DNA from: Tabrizicola flagellatus
Lineage (GTDB): Bacteria > Pseudomonadota > Alphaproteobacteria > Rhodobacterales > Rhodobacteraceae
Reading direction: 5' to 3'
NCBI RefSeq assembly: GCF_008271465.1
Contig: NZ_VMDU01000015.1
Coordinates: 1 to 64,000, forward strand
Length of the DNA stretch: 64,000 nt
Position 1 is the first letter of the stretch; every line of letters starts with the position of its first letter. Both the position numbers and the translations under genes were made by a program. Of the stretch, positions 9,184-16,865 are shown piece after piece. Below the pieces are notes generated by a model, which worked only from the letters and a program-made list of their open reading frames with translations, was not told the origin of the DNA and ran no database searches.

Positions 9184-9275
9184 TGGCGGAGACGAAGGGA
9201 TTCGAACCCTCGAGACCCTTTAGGGGGTCTGCGCCCTTAGCAGGGGCGTGCCTTCGACCACTCGGCCACGTCTCC
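9184..9275 (-). tRNA. tRNA-Ser (anticodon GCU)
   Basis: A 92-nt cloverleaf on the minus strand. The 7-bp acceptor stem is GGAGACG with CGTCTCC. The D-arm contains GGCCGAGTGGTCGAAGGC, and the anticodon loop CTGCTAA reads AGC/AGU. A long variable arm typical of class II serine tRNAs follows, then the T-arm with GGTTCGAATCC. The discriminator G and a genome-encoded CCA (9184-9186) are present. The lower-GC hsd block begins directly beyond the 3' end, the usual position for tRNA-targeted integration. Confidence 0.95.
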
Positions 9276-9488
9276 GCTTGCCCGTCTATTTGGGAATGTC
9301 AGGAAGGGCAAGGGGAAAGGTGCCTCGCCGCCGCAGGTCCCCGGTCCGCGCGGACGGGGTGGCGATGCCGGACGAATCGGGTTGCCGAGCCGCCGGGTCG
9401 CGGTCCGGTCGAGGCCGCGACGACACGCCCATGGATTCCTGCCCGAAAATCCCTAGTTATATGCAGGACAACAAGGATGATGACAGCG

Positions 9489-9920
9489 ATGACCACAGAT
9501 TTCACTCCCCTGAGCGCATTGGCCGGGGGCGCCTTGATCGGCCTGGCGGCAGTCCTGCTGATGGGCCTGCACGGCCGGATCATGGGTGCCACGGGCATCC
9601 TCGGCGGCCTGCTGCGCGCCGGGGATGCCAGGGACTGGGCGCTTCGCGCGGCCATTGTCGCCGGGATGGCGGCCGGTCCGCTGGCGTATTTCCTCGTGGC
9701 GGGCAGCGCACCTGCGATCAGCCAGCCGGTTTCGCTTGCAGAGATCATCCTGGGAGGCCTGATCGTCGGCCTCGGCGTCAGCTATGGCGGAGGCTGCACC
9801 TCGGGCCACGGCGTCTGCGGCATCGCCCGTTTCTCGCGCCGCTCGCTTGTCGCGACCGCCTGTTTCATGACCACGGCCATCGCGACCGTCTTCGTGGTCC
9901 GCCATGTTCTGGGAGCCTGA
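9489..9920 (+). CDS. YeeE/YedE-family membrane protein (sulfur-compound uptake type)
   Basis: 143 aa. About four hydrophobic segments. It carries the family signature [23 protein letters not shown] near the C-terminus, with the conserved Gly-rich/Cys motif thought to conduct thiosulfate or related sulfur species in TsuA/YeeE proteins (family knowledge). Start chosen at 9489, 11 nt after AAGGA; ATGs at 9477 and 9480 are too close to that site. It is one half of a split pair: the next gene begins 1 nt after this stop. Probably works with the downstream metallo-hydrolase in sulfide or persulfide handling. Confidence 0.85.
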   Translation: MTTDFTPLSALAGGALIGLAAVLLMGLHGRIMGATGILGGLLRAGDARDWALRAAIVAGMAAGPLAYFLVAGSAPAISQPVSLAEIILGGLIVGLGVSYGGGCTSGHGVCGIARFSRRSLVATACFMTTAIATVFVVRHVLGA

Positions 9921-9921
9921 C

Positions 9922-10353
9922 ATGCGCCTTGCCTCTGCCTTCGCCATCGGCCTGATCTTCGGTCTCGGCATCAGCGTCTCGGGGATGATCGACCCTGCCA
10001 AGGTGCTGAACTTCTTCGACCTTGCCGGGACCTGGGACCCCAGCCTCGCCTTCGTGATGGCGGGGGCGCTGGCCGTTGCCATTCCCGGCTACCGGCTGGT
10101 GCTCGGGCGTCCGCTCCCGACACTCGCCCCCCGGTTCGAATTGCCCGACACCCGCCGCATCGACCAGCGGCTGATCCTGGGGTCGGCCGCCTTCGGGATC
10201 GGCTGGGGGATTGCCGGCTATTGTCCGGGCGGGGCGCTGCCGGCCCTCGGCACCGGGGAACCTTCGGTTTTCGTCTTCATCGCGGCACTGATCGTCGGAA
10301 TGCTCGCGGCCAGATGGCTGCAGACCCGGGGGCCCGCCCGCAAACCCGCCTGA
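9922..10353 (+). CDS. YeeE/YedE-like (DUF6691-type) membrane protein, second half of pair
   Basis: 143 aa. It begins [27 protein letters not shown], the motif of the second YeeE/YedE half, and contains a second conserved Cys motif [15 protein letters not shown] near residue 105. About four membrane segments. Start at 9922, 1 nt after the upstream stop, so the two are co-translated. Together the two proteins would form one complete sulfur-species channel (inference from known two-gene arrangements). Confidence 0.85.
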   Translation: MRLASAFAIGLIFGLGISVSGMIDPAKVLNFFDLAGTWDPSLAFVMAGALAVAIPGYRLVLGRPLPTLAPRFELPDTRRIDQRLILGSAAFGIGWGIAGYCPGGALPALGTGEPSVFVFIAALIVGMLAARWLQTRGPARKPA

Positions 10354-10367
10354 CAGTTGGAGGCACC

Positions 10368-11249
10368 ATGACCATAACACCAGACATGTCCGTCAAGCCC
10401 GAGGTGACCGGCTTCTTCGATCCGGCGACCAACACCATCAGCTATGTGGTGAAGGACCCGGGCTCCAACGCCTGCGCGATCGTCGATTCGGTCATGGACA
10501 TCGACTATGCCGCCGGGCGCATCACCTATGACCATGCCAACGAGATCATCGCCCATGTCCGGGAAAAGGGACTGAAGGTGGAGTGGCTGATCGAGACCCA
10601 TGTCCACGCCGACCACCTTTCGGCCGCGCCCTACATCCAGAAGCAGCTGGGCGGCAAGATCGGCATCGGCCGCAACATCACCATCGTCCAGGACACCTTC
10701 GGGAAGATCTTCAACGAAGGGACCGAGTTCCAGCGCGACGGCTCGCAGTTCGACCGGCTGTTCGACGATGGCGACACCTACCAGGTCGGCGGCATGCGAT
10801 GCATCGCGATGCATACTCCCGGCCACACGCCCGCCTGCATGACCCACATCATGGGCGATGCGGCCTTTGTCGGCGACACGCTGTTCATGCCCGACGGAGG
10901 CTCGGCCCGGGCGGATTTCCCGGGCGGCGATGCCGGCCAGCTTTACGACAGCATCCAGAGGGTGCTCGCCCTGCCCGATTCGATGCGCCTTTTCATGTGC
11001 CACGACTACGGTCCGAACGGACGCGACATCCGGTGGGAGACCACGGTAGGCGAGGAAAAGGCGCACAACATCCACATTGCCGGAAAGTCGCGCGAAGAGT
11101 TCATCGCCCTTCGCACCGCGCGCGACCGGACGCTGGCCATGCCGAAACTCATCATCCCCTCCCTGCAGGTGAACATGCGTGGAGGCGACCTGCCTCCGCC
11201 GGATGCGGACGGGAAGCGCTTCCTCAAGGTCCCGATCAACGGGCTCTAG
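10368..11249 (+). CDS. MBL-fold metallo-hydrolase, persulfide dioxygenase-like
   Basis: 293 aa. Metallo-beta-lactamase fold with the metal site ETHVHADH at 77-83, matching the ETHE1/SdoA/Blh-type persulfide dioxygenases that oxidise glutathione persulfide to sulfite. Further metal ligands are visible as H in MHTPGHTPACM and in FMCHDYGP. The start has GGAGG four bases upstream. It lacks the extra N-terminal DUF442 phosphatase-like domain found in some Blh proteins. It follows the YeeE pair by 14 nt, as in BigR-type sulfide-detoxification operons, but no BigR/SqrR repressor is present here. An operon with the YeeE genes is likely. Confidence 0.87.
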   Translation: MTITPDMSVKPEVTGFFDPATNTISYVVKDPGSNACAIVDSVMDIDYAAGRITYDHANEIIAHVREKGLKVEWLIETHVHADHLSAAPYIQKQLGGKIGIGRNITIVQDTFGKIFNEGTEFQRDGSQFDRLFDDGDTYQVGGMRCIAMHTPGHTPACMTHIMGDAAFVGDTLFMPDGGSARADFPGGDAGQLYDSIQRVLALPDSMRLFMCHDYGPNGRDIRWETTVGEEKAHNIHIAGKSREEFIALRTARDRTLAMPKLIIPSLQVNMRGGDLPPPDADGKRFLKVPINGL

Positions 11250-11510
11250 GCCGATCTGCGGCAGATCTGGCGCCGGTCGGTCGGCTGAACCAGGGGTCAA
11301 GGGGCATGGTTCAGCCACCAACTCCGGTCCTGGGGGCTGAGCCGGAAATCCGGGCGACACCTTGAGACCGGGCGCGAACGCAACGGTCTAGGCCCGGACG
11401 CCGCGCCGATTTCCCGGATGGGCCCGGATGGGACAGCGCGAGGTCGCCTGAAAACGAACGCGGCGACCGCTTCCGGCCGCCGCGCTGAAATCATGTCCTG
11501 AAACCGATTG

Positions 11511-11738
11511 TCAGGGAACCGGGGTCGGGGTCGGGGTCGGGGTCGGGGCCGGGTCATCGTCGTTGCCGCAGGCAATCGCGCAGACCAGCACCAGGCCAAC
11601 GATGACCGGAACGATCCAGCCCGAGCGGGGCTGAGCCGCTTCGACAACCGGCTCTTCCTCGACGACAACCGGGCCACCTGCATAGACGGCCGACGAAATC
11701 ATTGCAGCCGTCAGCAGCGACGCAGCAAACTTCTTCAT
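11511..11738 (-). CDS. Small envelope protein with (Thr-Pro)n tail, copy 1
   Basis: 75 aa. A Sec-type N-terminus (MKKFAASLLTAAMISSAVYA), an acidic stretch GGPVVVEEEPVVEAA, one membrane helix (WIVPVIVGLVLVCAIA), then CGNDDDPAP and a run of Pro-Thr dipeptides encoded by tandem GGGGTC hexamers (plus-strand sense). Related small GGPV..E-type proteins occur in Rhodobacterales (family memory), function unknown. AAAGGA lies upstream of the ATG. Paralogous to the next gene. Confidence 0.75.
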   Translation of the reverse strand: MKKFAASLLTAAMISSAVYAGGPVVVEEEPVVEAAQPRSGWIVPVIVGLVLVCAIACGNDDDPAPTPTPTPTPVP

Positions 11739-11924
11739 GGCATTTCCTTTCTCTTGTCCGGATACGTCCGGCGAACAGGTGAACGCTAGGCGCCTGCCCG
11801 GAACTGCACAACGGATTCGTGATTTCTGTAAAGAATGAGTCGCCAAAGTTGGCTTTCTTGCAACAGAAGACAGGCGCAAACCGGACCATGCGCCCCTCAC
11901 GGGGGGGCGCATCGCCGGCCTCGG

Positions 11925-12164
11925 TCACTTGCCCGGATCGGGGGTCGGCGTAACCGGGACAGGGTCGTCGCCGTTGCCGCCACAGGCAACGAGGCAGGCC
12001 AGGACGAGAAGGCCGATCACGGGCAGGAGGCCAACGCTGCTTGCCGGCTTTTCGGCAACCATCTCGTCGTTGCCTTCCTCGATGATGACTGGACCTCCGG
12101 CCTGGGCAACGGACGTGGACAGGACCAGGGCCGCCAGCGACAGCGCCGCAATCATGCTCTTCAT
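11925..12164 (-). CDS. Small envelope protein with Pro-Thr tail, copy 2
   Basis: 79 aa. Same architecture as its downstream neighbour: signal-like N-terminus ending in VAQA, an acidic GGPVIIEEGNDEMV segment, a membrane helix VGLLPVIGLLVLACLVA, then CGGNGDDP and a short Pro-Thr tail. The tail has fewer dipeptide repeats than copy 1. The two genes are tandem, 186 nt apart and in the same orientation, indicating local duplication. Function unknown. Confidence 0.75.
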   Translation of the reverse strand: MKSMIAALSLAALVLSTSVAQAGGPVIIEEGNDEMVAEKPASSVGLLPVIGLLVLACLVACGGNGDDPVPVTPTPDPGK

Positions 12165-12370
12165 GTATTTCCCCCCATTGGATGACGGACGCTGCTTTCT
12201 GGCCGCGCCCTGCCCTTCTGCGGTAATGCGCCAAGGTGGGTCAGGCAATCCATTCAGCGTGTCGCAAGCGGTTTCTCCACAGGATTCCGCCGACTTTCTC
12301 CAATAGGTTGTGCTGCACCCCGTCCTGCCGACAAGATGCGCGACAGGCGATAGCTCGGCTGGGCGGCCCG

Positions 12371-13357
12371 TCAGATCATGCCCGGAACCACCTGATCCGG
12401 CGGACGATGGCCATCGGCGAAGGTCTTGATGTTGATGATGACCTTCTCGCCCATCTCGATCCGGCCCTCGATCGTCGCCGATCCCATGTGCGGCAGCAGG
12501 ACCACGTTCGGGAGTTCGATGAGCCGCGGGTTGATGTCGTTGCCCTGCTCGTAGACATCCAGCCCCGCCCCTGCCAGTTCCCCGGCCCGCAGCGCCCTGG
12601 TCAGCGCGTTCTGGTCGATCACCTCGCCGCGCGAGGTGTTCACCACCACGGCCGAGGGCTTCATCAGCTTCAGCCGCCGTGCGTTCAGCAGGTGGAAGGT
12701 CGAGGGCGTATGTGGGCAATTGACCGACACGATGTCCACCCGCGCCAGCATCTGATCCAGGCTTTCCCAGTAGGTCGCCTCGTGTTCGGCCTCGATTTCG
12801 GGGCGCAACCGCTTGCGGTTGTGGTAATGCACCTGCAAGCCGAAGGCCCTGGCCCGCCGTGCCACCGCCTGGCCGATCCGGCCCATCCCGAGGATCCCCA
12901 GCCGCCGCCCGCCCAGCCGGCCGCCGAGATTGGCCATGGGCGACCAGCCGGTCCAGCCGCCGGACTGCATCAGATGCAACCCCTCGGGGATGCGGCGGAT
13001 CACCGCCAGCATCAGCGCCATCACCATGTCGGCGGTGTCCTCGGTGGAAACGCCCGGCGTGTTCGACACCAGGATCCCGCGCTGCCGGGCGGTCGAGACG
13101 TCGATATGGTCGAAGCCCGCGCCATAGTTGGCGATCAGCTTCAGCTTCTCGCCGGCCTGCGCCAGAAGCCCGGCGTCGATCCTGTCGGTGATCGTCGGCA
13201 CCAGCACGTCCGCCCGCCTCATTGCCGCGGCCAGCTCCTCGCGCGTCATCGGCAGGTCGGGATCGCGCAACTCGACGTCGAACAGCTCCTTCATCCGCGT
13301 CTCGACCACCTCGGGCAGACGTCGCGTCACGACCACAGTCAGGCGGCTGGCAGGCAT
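12371..13357 (-). CDS. D-isomer 2-hydroxyacid dehydrogenase (glyoxylate/hydroxypyruvate reductase type)
   Basis: 328 aa. NAD(P)-dependent reduction of a 2-keto acid such as glyoxylate or hydroxypyruvate. Visible motifs are the Rossmann fingerprint GMGRIGQ, the catalytic Arg in VNTSRGE, the Glu in the Asp-Val-Tyr-Glu segment and the catalytic His in LLPHMGSAT. Length is typical of the GRHPR/D-glycerate dehydrogenase family. Start at the ATG 13357 (MPASRL), with the gene facing away from the SH3-domain gene. Substrate cannot be settled from motifs. Confidence 0.9.
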   Translation of the reverse strand: MPASRLTVVVTRRLPEVVETRMKELFDVELRDPDLPMTREELAAAMRRADVLVPTITDRIDAGLLAQAGEKLKLIANYGAGFDHIDVSTARQRGILVSNTPGVSTEDTADMVMALMLAVIRRIPEGLHLMQSGGWTGWSPMANLGGRLGGRRLGILGMGRIGQAVARRARAFGLQVHYHNRKRLRPEIEAEHEATYWESLDQMLARVDIVSVNCPHTPSTFHLLNARRLKLMKPSAVVVNTSRGEVIDQNALTRALRAGELAGAGLDVYEQGNDINPRLIELPNVVLLPHMGSATIEGRIEMGEKVIINIKTFADGHRPPDQVVPGMI

Positions 13358-13490
13358 GGCGTTCTCCCCGACACTTCCAAATCCGGCGTCCTTGGGGCAA
13401 GGTGCCGCCAAGCAGGGCGATGCACAAGACCCAGGTAGAGCGGTAACGGTGGCGGTGACGCAAGGGATGCGGCATCCGGTGAGGCGGCAG

Positions 13491-14063
13491 ATGATACGGA
13501 TCGCAGGCGTGGCGGCACTTCTGGGCGTGCTGGTCAGCACCGCCCTTTCGGCGCAGGAGGGCGAGCCGTCGTCCAGTGCCGAGATGCCCTCGACCACTCC
13601 CACCGGCAAGCCGCCGGAAAAGCAGTGCCAGCCCGATGTCGGCTGCGTCACCAACCTGCCCCTGCCCCGCTTCGTGTCGCTCAAGGGCTCCGAGGGCAAT
13701 GCCCGCCGCGGTCCCGGCCTGACGCACCGGATCGACTGGGTCTTTACCCGCGCCGGCATGCCGCTGAAGATCACCGCCGAATACGAGAACTGGCGCCGCG
13801 TCGAGGATGCCGAGGGCGCGGGCGGCTGGGTGCATTACTCGCTTCTGTCCGGCGTCCGCACCGTGCTGGTGACGCTGGACATGGCCGAACTCCGGTCTGC
13901 CCCGGAAGCCACGGCGCCCGTGATCGCACAGGCCGAGTTGGGCGTGGTCGGCCGGGTTCTGGAATGCAATACGGACTGGTGCCGCGTCGTCCTGGATGGC
14001 ACTAGAGGCTGGATCCTCAAATCGGCGGTCTGGGGCGTGAAGGCCGATGAAATCATCGACTGA
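13491..14063 (+). CDS. Secreted SH3-domain protein
   Basis: 190 aa. An N-terminal signal peptide (MIRIAGVAALLGVLVSTALSA) precedes a low-complexity Ser/Thr/Pro linker. Two SH3-like repeats follow: FVSLKGSEGNARRGPG through GGWVHYSLLSG, and AELRSAPEATAPV through GWILKSAVWG. The C-terminal residues GVKADEIID are typical of alphaproteobacterial bacterial-SH3 (SH3_4) proteins. GGTGAGG lies upstream of the chosen ATG; an ATG 24 nt earlier is possible. Probably binds peptidoglycan in the periplasm. Overlaps the next gene by 17 nt. Confidence 0.85.
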   Translation: MIRIAGVAALLGVLVSTALSAQEGEPSSSAEMPSTTPTGKPPEKQCQPDVGCVTNLPLPRFVSLKGSEGNARRGPGLTHRIDWVFTRAGMPLKITAEYENWRRVEDAEGAGGWVHYSLLSGVRTVLVTLDMAELRSAPEATAPVIAQAELGVVGRVLECNTDWCRVVLDGTRGWILKSAVWGVKADEIID

Positions 14064-14973
14064 TCCACAGCACGGGGGCACCGGGCTTGCAATTTCGGCT
14101 GGCGTCGCCTCGGTCGCGGTCGCCCTGATCCTTGTCGCCCTGAAGCTCTGGGCGCTGGTCGAGACCGGAGCCCTGTCGATAGCCGCCTCGCTGGCCGACA
14201 GCGCGATGGACCTGATCATGTCGCTGGGCGCGGCGGCGGCCATCGTCTATGCCGCCCGGCCGGCCGACGAGGACCATGCCTTCGGCCATACCTCGGCCGA
14301 GGACCTTGCCGCGCTGGCGCAATCGGCCTTCATCATGGTCTCGGCCGGGCTGATCGGCTGGGCCGCCGCGCTGCGGCTGGCATCGGACATGCCGCCGCAA
14401 CTGGCCTCGGAACGGCAGGGCCTGGTGGTCATGGTCATCTCCATCGTCCTGACCCTCGCCCTTGTCTGGTGGCAGGGCCGGGTGGCGCGGCGGACCGGCA
14501 GCAAGGTGGTGGCGGCCGACCGGCTGCATTACCTCGGCGACCTCCTGCCCAGCCTGGGCGCGATCCTCGCGCTCTGGGTCTCCAGCCGCTACGGCATCGG
14601 TTCGGTCGATGCGGTGGTCGCGCTTCTCGCCGCCGGCGTGATGGCGCTCGGCGCGCTGCGGATCGGCAAGGACGCCTGGGACGCGCTGATGGACCGCGCC
14701 GCCGACCCCGCGATCCTGGACGGCATCGCCGCCATCGCCCGCGACTGGCCCGGCGTGCGCGGGTTCCACGACCTGAAGACCCGGCGCGCCGGCAGCCGCG
14801 TCTTTGTCAACCTGCATATCGAACTGGACGGCGACCAGTCCCTGCGCGAGGCGCATGACATCGGCGCCGGCCTGCGCCGCGCCATCCTTGCCGCCTATCC
14901 GCAGGCCGATGTCATCATCCACAAGGACGTGCACGGCGAAGCCGGACGCATGCCTCCGCCGCCGTCCGGTTGA
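14047..14973 (+). CDS. Cation diffusion facilitator (FieF-like) metal transporter
   Basis: 308 aa. Exports divalent cations such as Zn, Fe or Mn from the cytoplasm. About six membrane helices. Metal-site residues are visible in the second helix (SLADSAMDL) and fifth helix (ADRLHYLGD). The family histidine-rich turn DEDHAFGHTSAEDLAAL is present. A C-terminal ferredoxin-like cytoplasmic domain (VRGFHDLKTRRAG, VNLHIELD, DVIIHKD) completes the architecture. It starts inside the end of the SH3-domain gene, so they are co-translated. The metal is not predictable with confidence. Confidence 0.92.
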   Translation: MKSSTDPQHGGTGLAISAGVASVAVALILVALKLWALVETGALSIAASLADSAMDLIMSLGAAAAIVYAARPADEDHAFGHTSAEDLAALAQSAFIMVSAGLIGWAAALRLASDMPPQLASERQGLVVMVISIVLTLALVWWQGRVARRTGSKVVAADRLHYLGDLLPSLGAILALWVSSRYGIGSVDAVVALLAAGVMALGALRIGKDAWDALMDRAADPAILDGIAAIARDWPGVRGFHDLKTRRAGSRVFVNLHIELDGDQSLREAHDIGAGLRRAILAAYPQADVIIHKDVHGEAGRMPPPPSG

Positions 14974-14994
14974 CTTCGCCCGGCGGCCGGGTGA

Positions 14995-15010
14995 TTATAC
15001 GGGCGTATAA
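14995..15010. promoter_or_regulatory. Perfect palindrome, probable TetR operator
   Basis: TTATACG-GG-CGTATAA, 7-bp arms with a 2-bp centre, ending 11 nt before the tetR start codon. Position and symmetry suit autoregulation of the tetR-aruH-aruI operon by its first product. Inferred from sequence only. Confidence 0.65.
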
Positions 15011-15021
15011 CTGGTGACCCG

Positions 15022-15681
15022 ATGCAACCCTCCCGCCGCCTCTACCGCCGCGAAAGCGAAGAGAACCGCCGTTCGGCGCTGATCGCGGCGACGCAGGAAC
15101 TGGTGGCCGAAGGCGGGCCCGAGGCGGCGACCGTGCGCGCCATTGCCGAACGCGCCGGGGTCACGCCCGGGCTGATCCGGCACTACTTCCAGTCTAAGGA
15201 CGAGCTGAACCGCGCCGCCTATCGCAGCCTGATGGACGGGATGACCGCCAAGGGCTCGGACGCGATCGAAGGCGTCGGCGCCGCGCCGGAGGAACGGCTG
15301 GTCGCCTTCATCGCCGCCTCGCTGCGCCCGCCGGTGCTGGATGCCGGGGCGGTGGTTCTCTGGGCCGGCTACATGCACAAGGTGCGCAGCGACCCCGAAC
15401 TGATGGCGGTGCACGAGGCCGCCTACCTCGCCTACCGCGACACGTTGCAGAAGCTGATCGAACAGCTCCCGCGCGAGACGCGGCCGGGCCAGACCCGGCG
15501 CGAGGCCATCGCCTGCAACGCGCTGATCGACGGGCTCTGGGTCGAAGGCTCGCTTCTCTCCGCCACCTTCGCCCCGGGCGAGGTCATCAGCATCGGCCTG
15601 CAGTCGGCCGGCGCCATCCTTGGGGTTGACCTGATGGCGCATACCTCCAGACTGCCGGAATTCGACAGGATATCATCATGA
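15022..15681 (+). CDS. TetR-family transcriptional regulator
   Basis: 219 aa. N-terminal helix-turn-helix with the TetR signature: ALIAATQELVAEGG, TVRAIAERAGVTPGLIRHYFQSKDEL at about 35-62. The rest is a helical ligand domain, resembling BetI/RutR-like members with a TetR_C_6-type C-terminus. It is the first gene of an operon: its TGA overlaps the ATG of the aminotransferase. A perfect 16-nt palindrome just upstream is its likely operator. The natural ligand is probably arginine or a catabolite, given the downstream genes (inference). Confidence 0.9.
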   Translation: MQPSRRLYRRESEENRRSALIAATQELVAEGGPEAATVRAIAERAGVTPGLIRHYFQSKDELNRAAYRSLMDGMTAKGSDAIEGVGAAPEERLVAFIAASLRPPVLDAGAVVLWAGYMHKVRSDPELMAVHEAAYLAYRDTLQKLIEQLPRETRPGQTRREAIACNALIDGLWVEGSLLSATFAPGEVISIGLQSAGAILGVDLMAHTSRLPEFDRISS

Positions 15682-16865
15682 AATACGCATCCGTCACCGA
15701 CCGACTGGCGGGGCTCGCCGGGGCCAAATGGGCGCTGCACGCCCGCGCCCGGGCGATGAAGGCCGCGGGCGAGGACATCATCGAGCTGACGATCGGCGAG
15801 CCCGACGTGCCGACCCCCGCCCGCTTCATCGAGGCCGCCAGCCGCTCGATGGCCGCGGGCCGCACCGGCTATTCCAACGGGAGGGGCGAGCCGGGCGTGG
15901 TCGCGGCGCTGGCCGCGCGCTATTCCGCCCGGCGCGGGCGCGAGATCACCCGCGACCAGGTCATGTGCCTGCCCGGCACGCAGACCGTGCTTTACGCCGT
16001 CCTGCGCGCAATGGCCGAGGCCGGCGACGAGGTGCTGATCGGCGACCCGATGTATGCCACTTACGAGGGCCTGATCGCCCAGACCGGCGCCTCCGCCGTG
16101 CCGGTGCCCCTGCGCCCCGAACATGGCTTCCGCATGCAGGTGGCCGATGTCGCCGCCCGGATCACCCCGCGCTCGCGCGTGTTGTTCCTGAACACCCCGC
16201 ACAACCCGACCGGCGCCGTGCTGCGCTCGGACGACCTGCGCGCCCTGGGCGCGCTGGCACAGGCGCATGACCTCTGGATCCTCTCGGACGAGGTCTACGA
16301 GGACATGGTCTTCCCGAACGTCCCCTTCGCCTCGCCGCTGGACCTGCCCGAACTGGCGGAAAGGACGGTCGTCGCCTCGTCGATCTCCAAGTCGCACGCC
16401 GCGCCCGGTTTCCGGTCCGGCTGGTGCGTCGGCCCGGCCGAGTTCTGCGCCCGCCTGCTGCCGCTTTCAGAAACCATGCTTTTCGGGTCGCAGCCCTTCA
16501 TAGCGGACCTCACCGAACTTGCAGTTTCCGAACCTTCGCCGGTGGCGGCGGGGATGGTGGAGCGTTTCTCGCGCCGCGCCGCCCTGCTGGCGCGGGTGCT
16601 CGACGGCGTCGGCGGACTGCGCGTGCACCGTCCCGAGGCGGGCATGTTCGCCCTGGTCGATGTGCGGGCGACGGGGCTCACGGGCGAGGCTTTCGCCCAG
16701 GGCCTGCTCGACCGCCACAAGGTCGCGGTGATGCCCGGCGAAAGCTTCGGCGCCGGGCTTCAGGGCTGGCTGCGCCTGTCGCTGACCCAGCCCGACGAAC
16801 GCACGGCCGAGGCCGCCAACCGCATCGCCGCCCATGCGGCCAGCATCCTGGGGAACGCAGCATGA
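15678..16865 (+). CDS. aruH: PLP-dependent aminotransferase, probable arginine:pyruvate transaminase
   Basis: 395 aa, fold type I class I/II aminotransferase. Converts an amino acid plus keto acid to 2-keto acid plus amino acid; in AruH this is L-arginine plus pyruvate to 2-ketoarginine plus alanine. PLP-binding Lys238 sits in SSISKSHAAPGFRSGW. Other family marks are NTPHNPTG and the substrate-carboxylate Arg in the C-terminal half (WLRLSL). Several stretches resemble the Pseudomonas AruH sequence from memory (PMYATYEG, HDLWILSDEVYE, LLDRHKVAVMPGESFG). The next gene matches AruI-type 2-ketoarginine decarboxylases, which strongly supports this substrate. Overlaps both neighbours by 4 nt. Confidence 0.8.
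   Translation: MKYASVTDRLAGLAGAKWALHARARAMKAAGEDIIELTIGEPDVPTPARFIEAASRSMAAGRTGYSNGRGEPGVVAALAARYSARRGREITRDQVMCLPGTQTVLYAVLRAMAEAGDEVLIGDPMYATYEGLIAQTGASAVPVPLRPEHGFRMQVADVAARITPRSRVLFLNTPHNPTGAVLRSDDLRALGALAQAHDLWILSDEVYEDMVFPNVPFASPLDLPELAERTVVASSISKSHAAPGFRSGWCVGPAEFCARLLPLSETMLFGSQPFIADLTELAVSEPSPVAAGMVERFSRRAALLARVLDGVGGLRVHRPEAGMFALVDVRATGLTGEAFAQGLLDRHKVAVMPGESFGAGLQGWLRLSLTQPDERTAEAANRIAAHAASILGNAA

Noticed and set aside
9144-9488. Upstream extension of the first YeeE frame through the tRNA-Ser
   Set aside because: It would translate the tRNA gene; the ATG at 9489 with AAGGA fits the family N-terminus.
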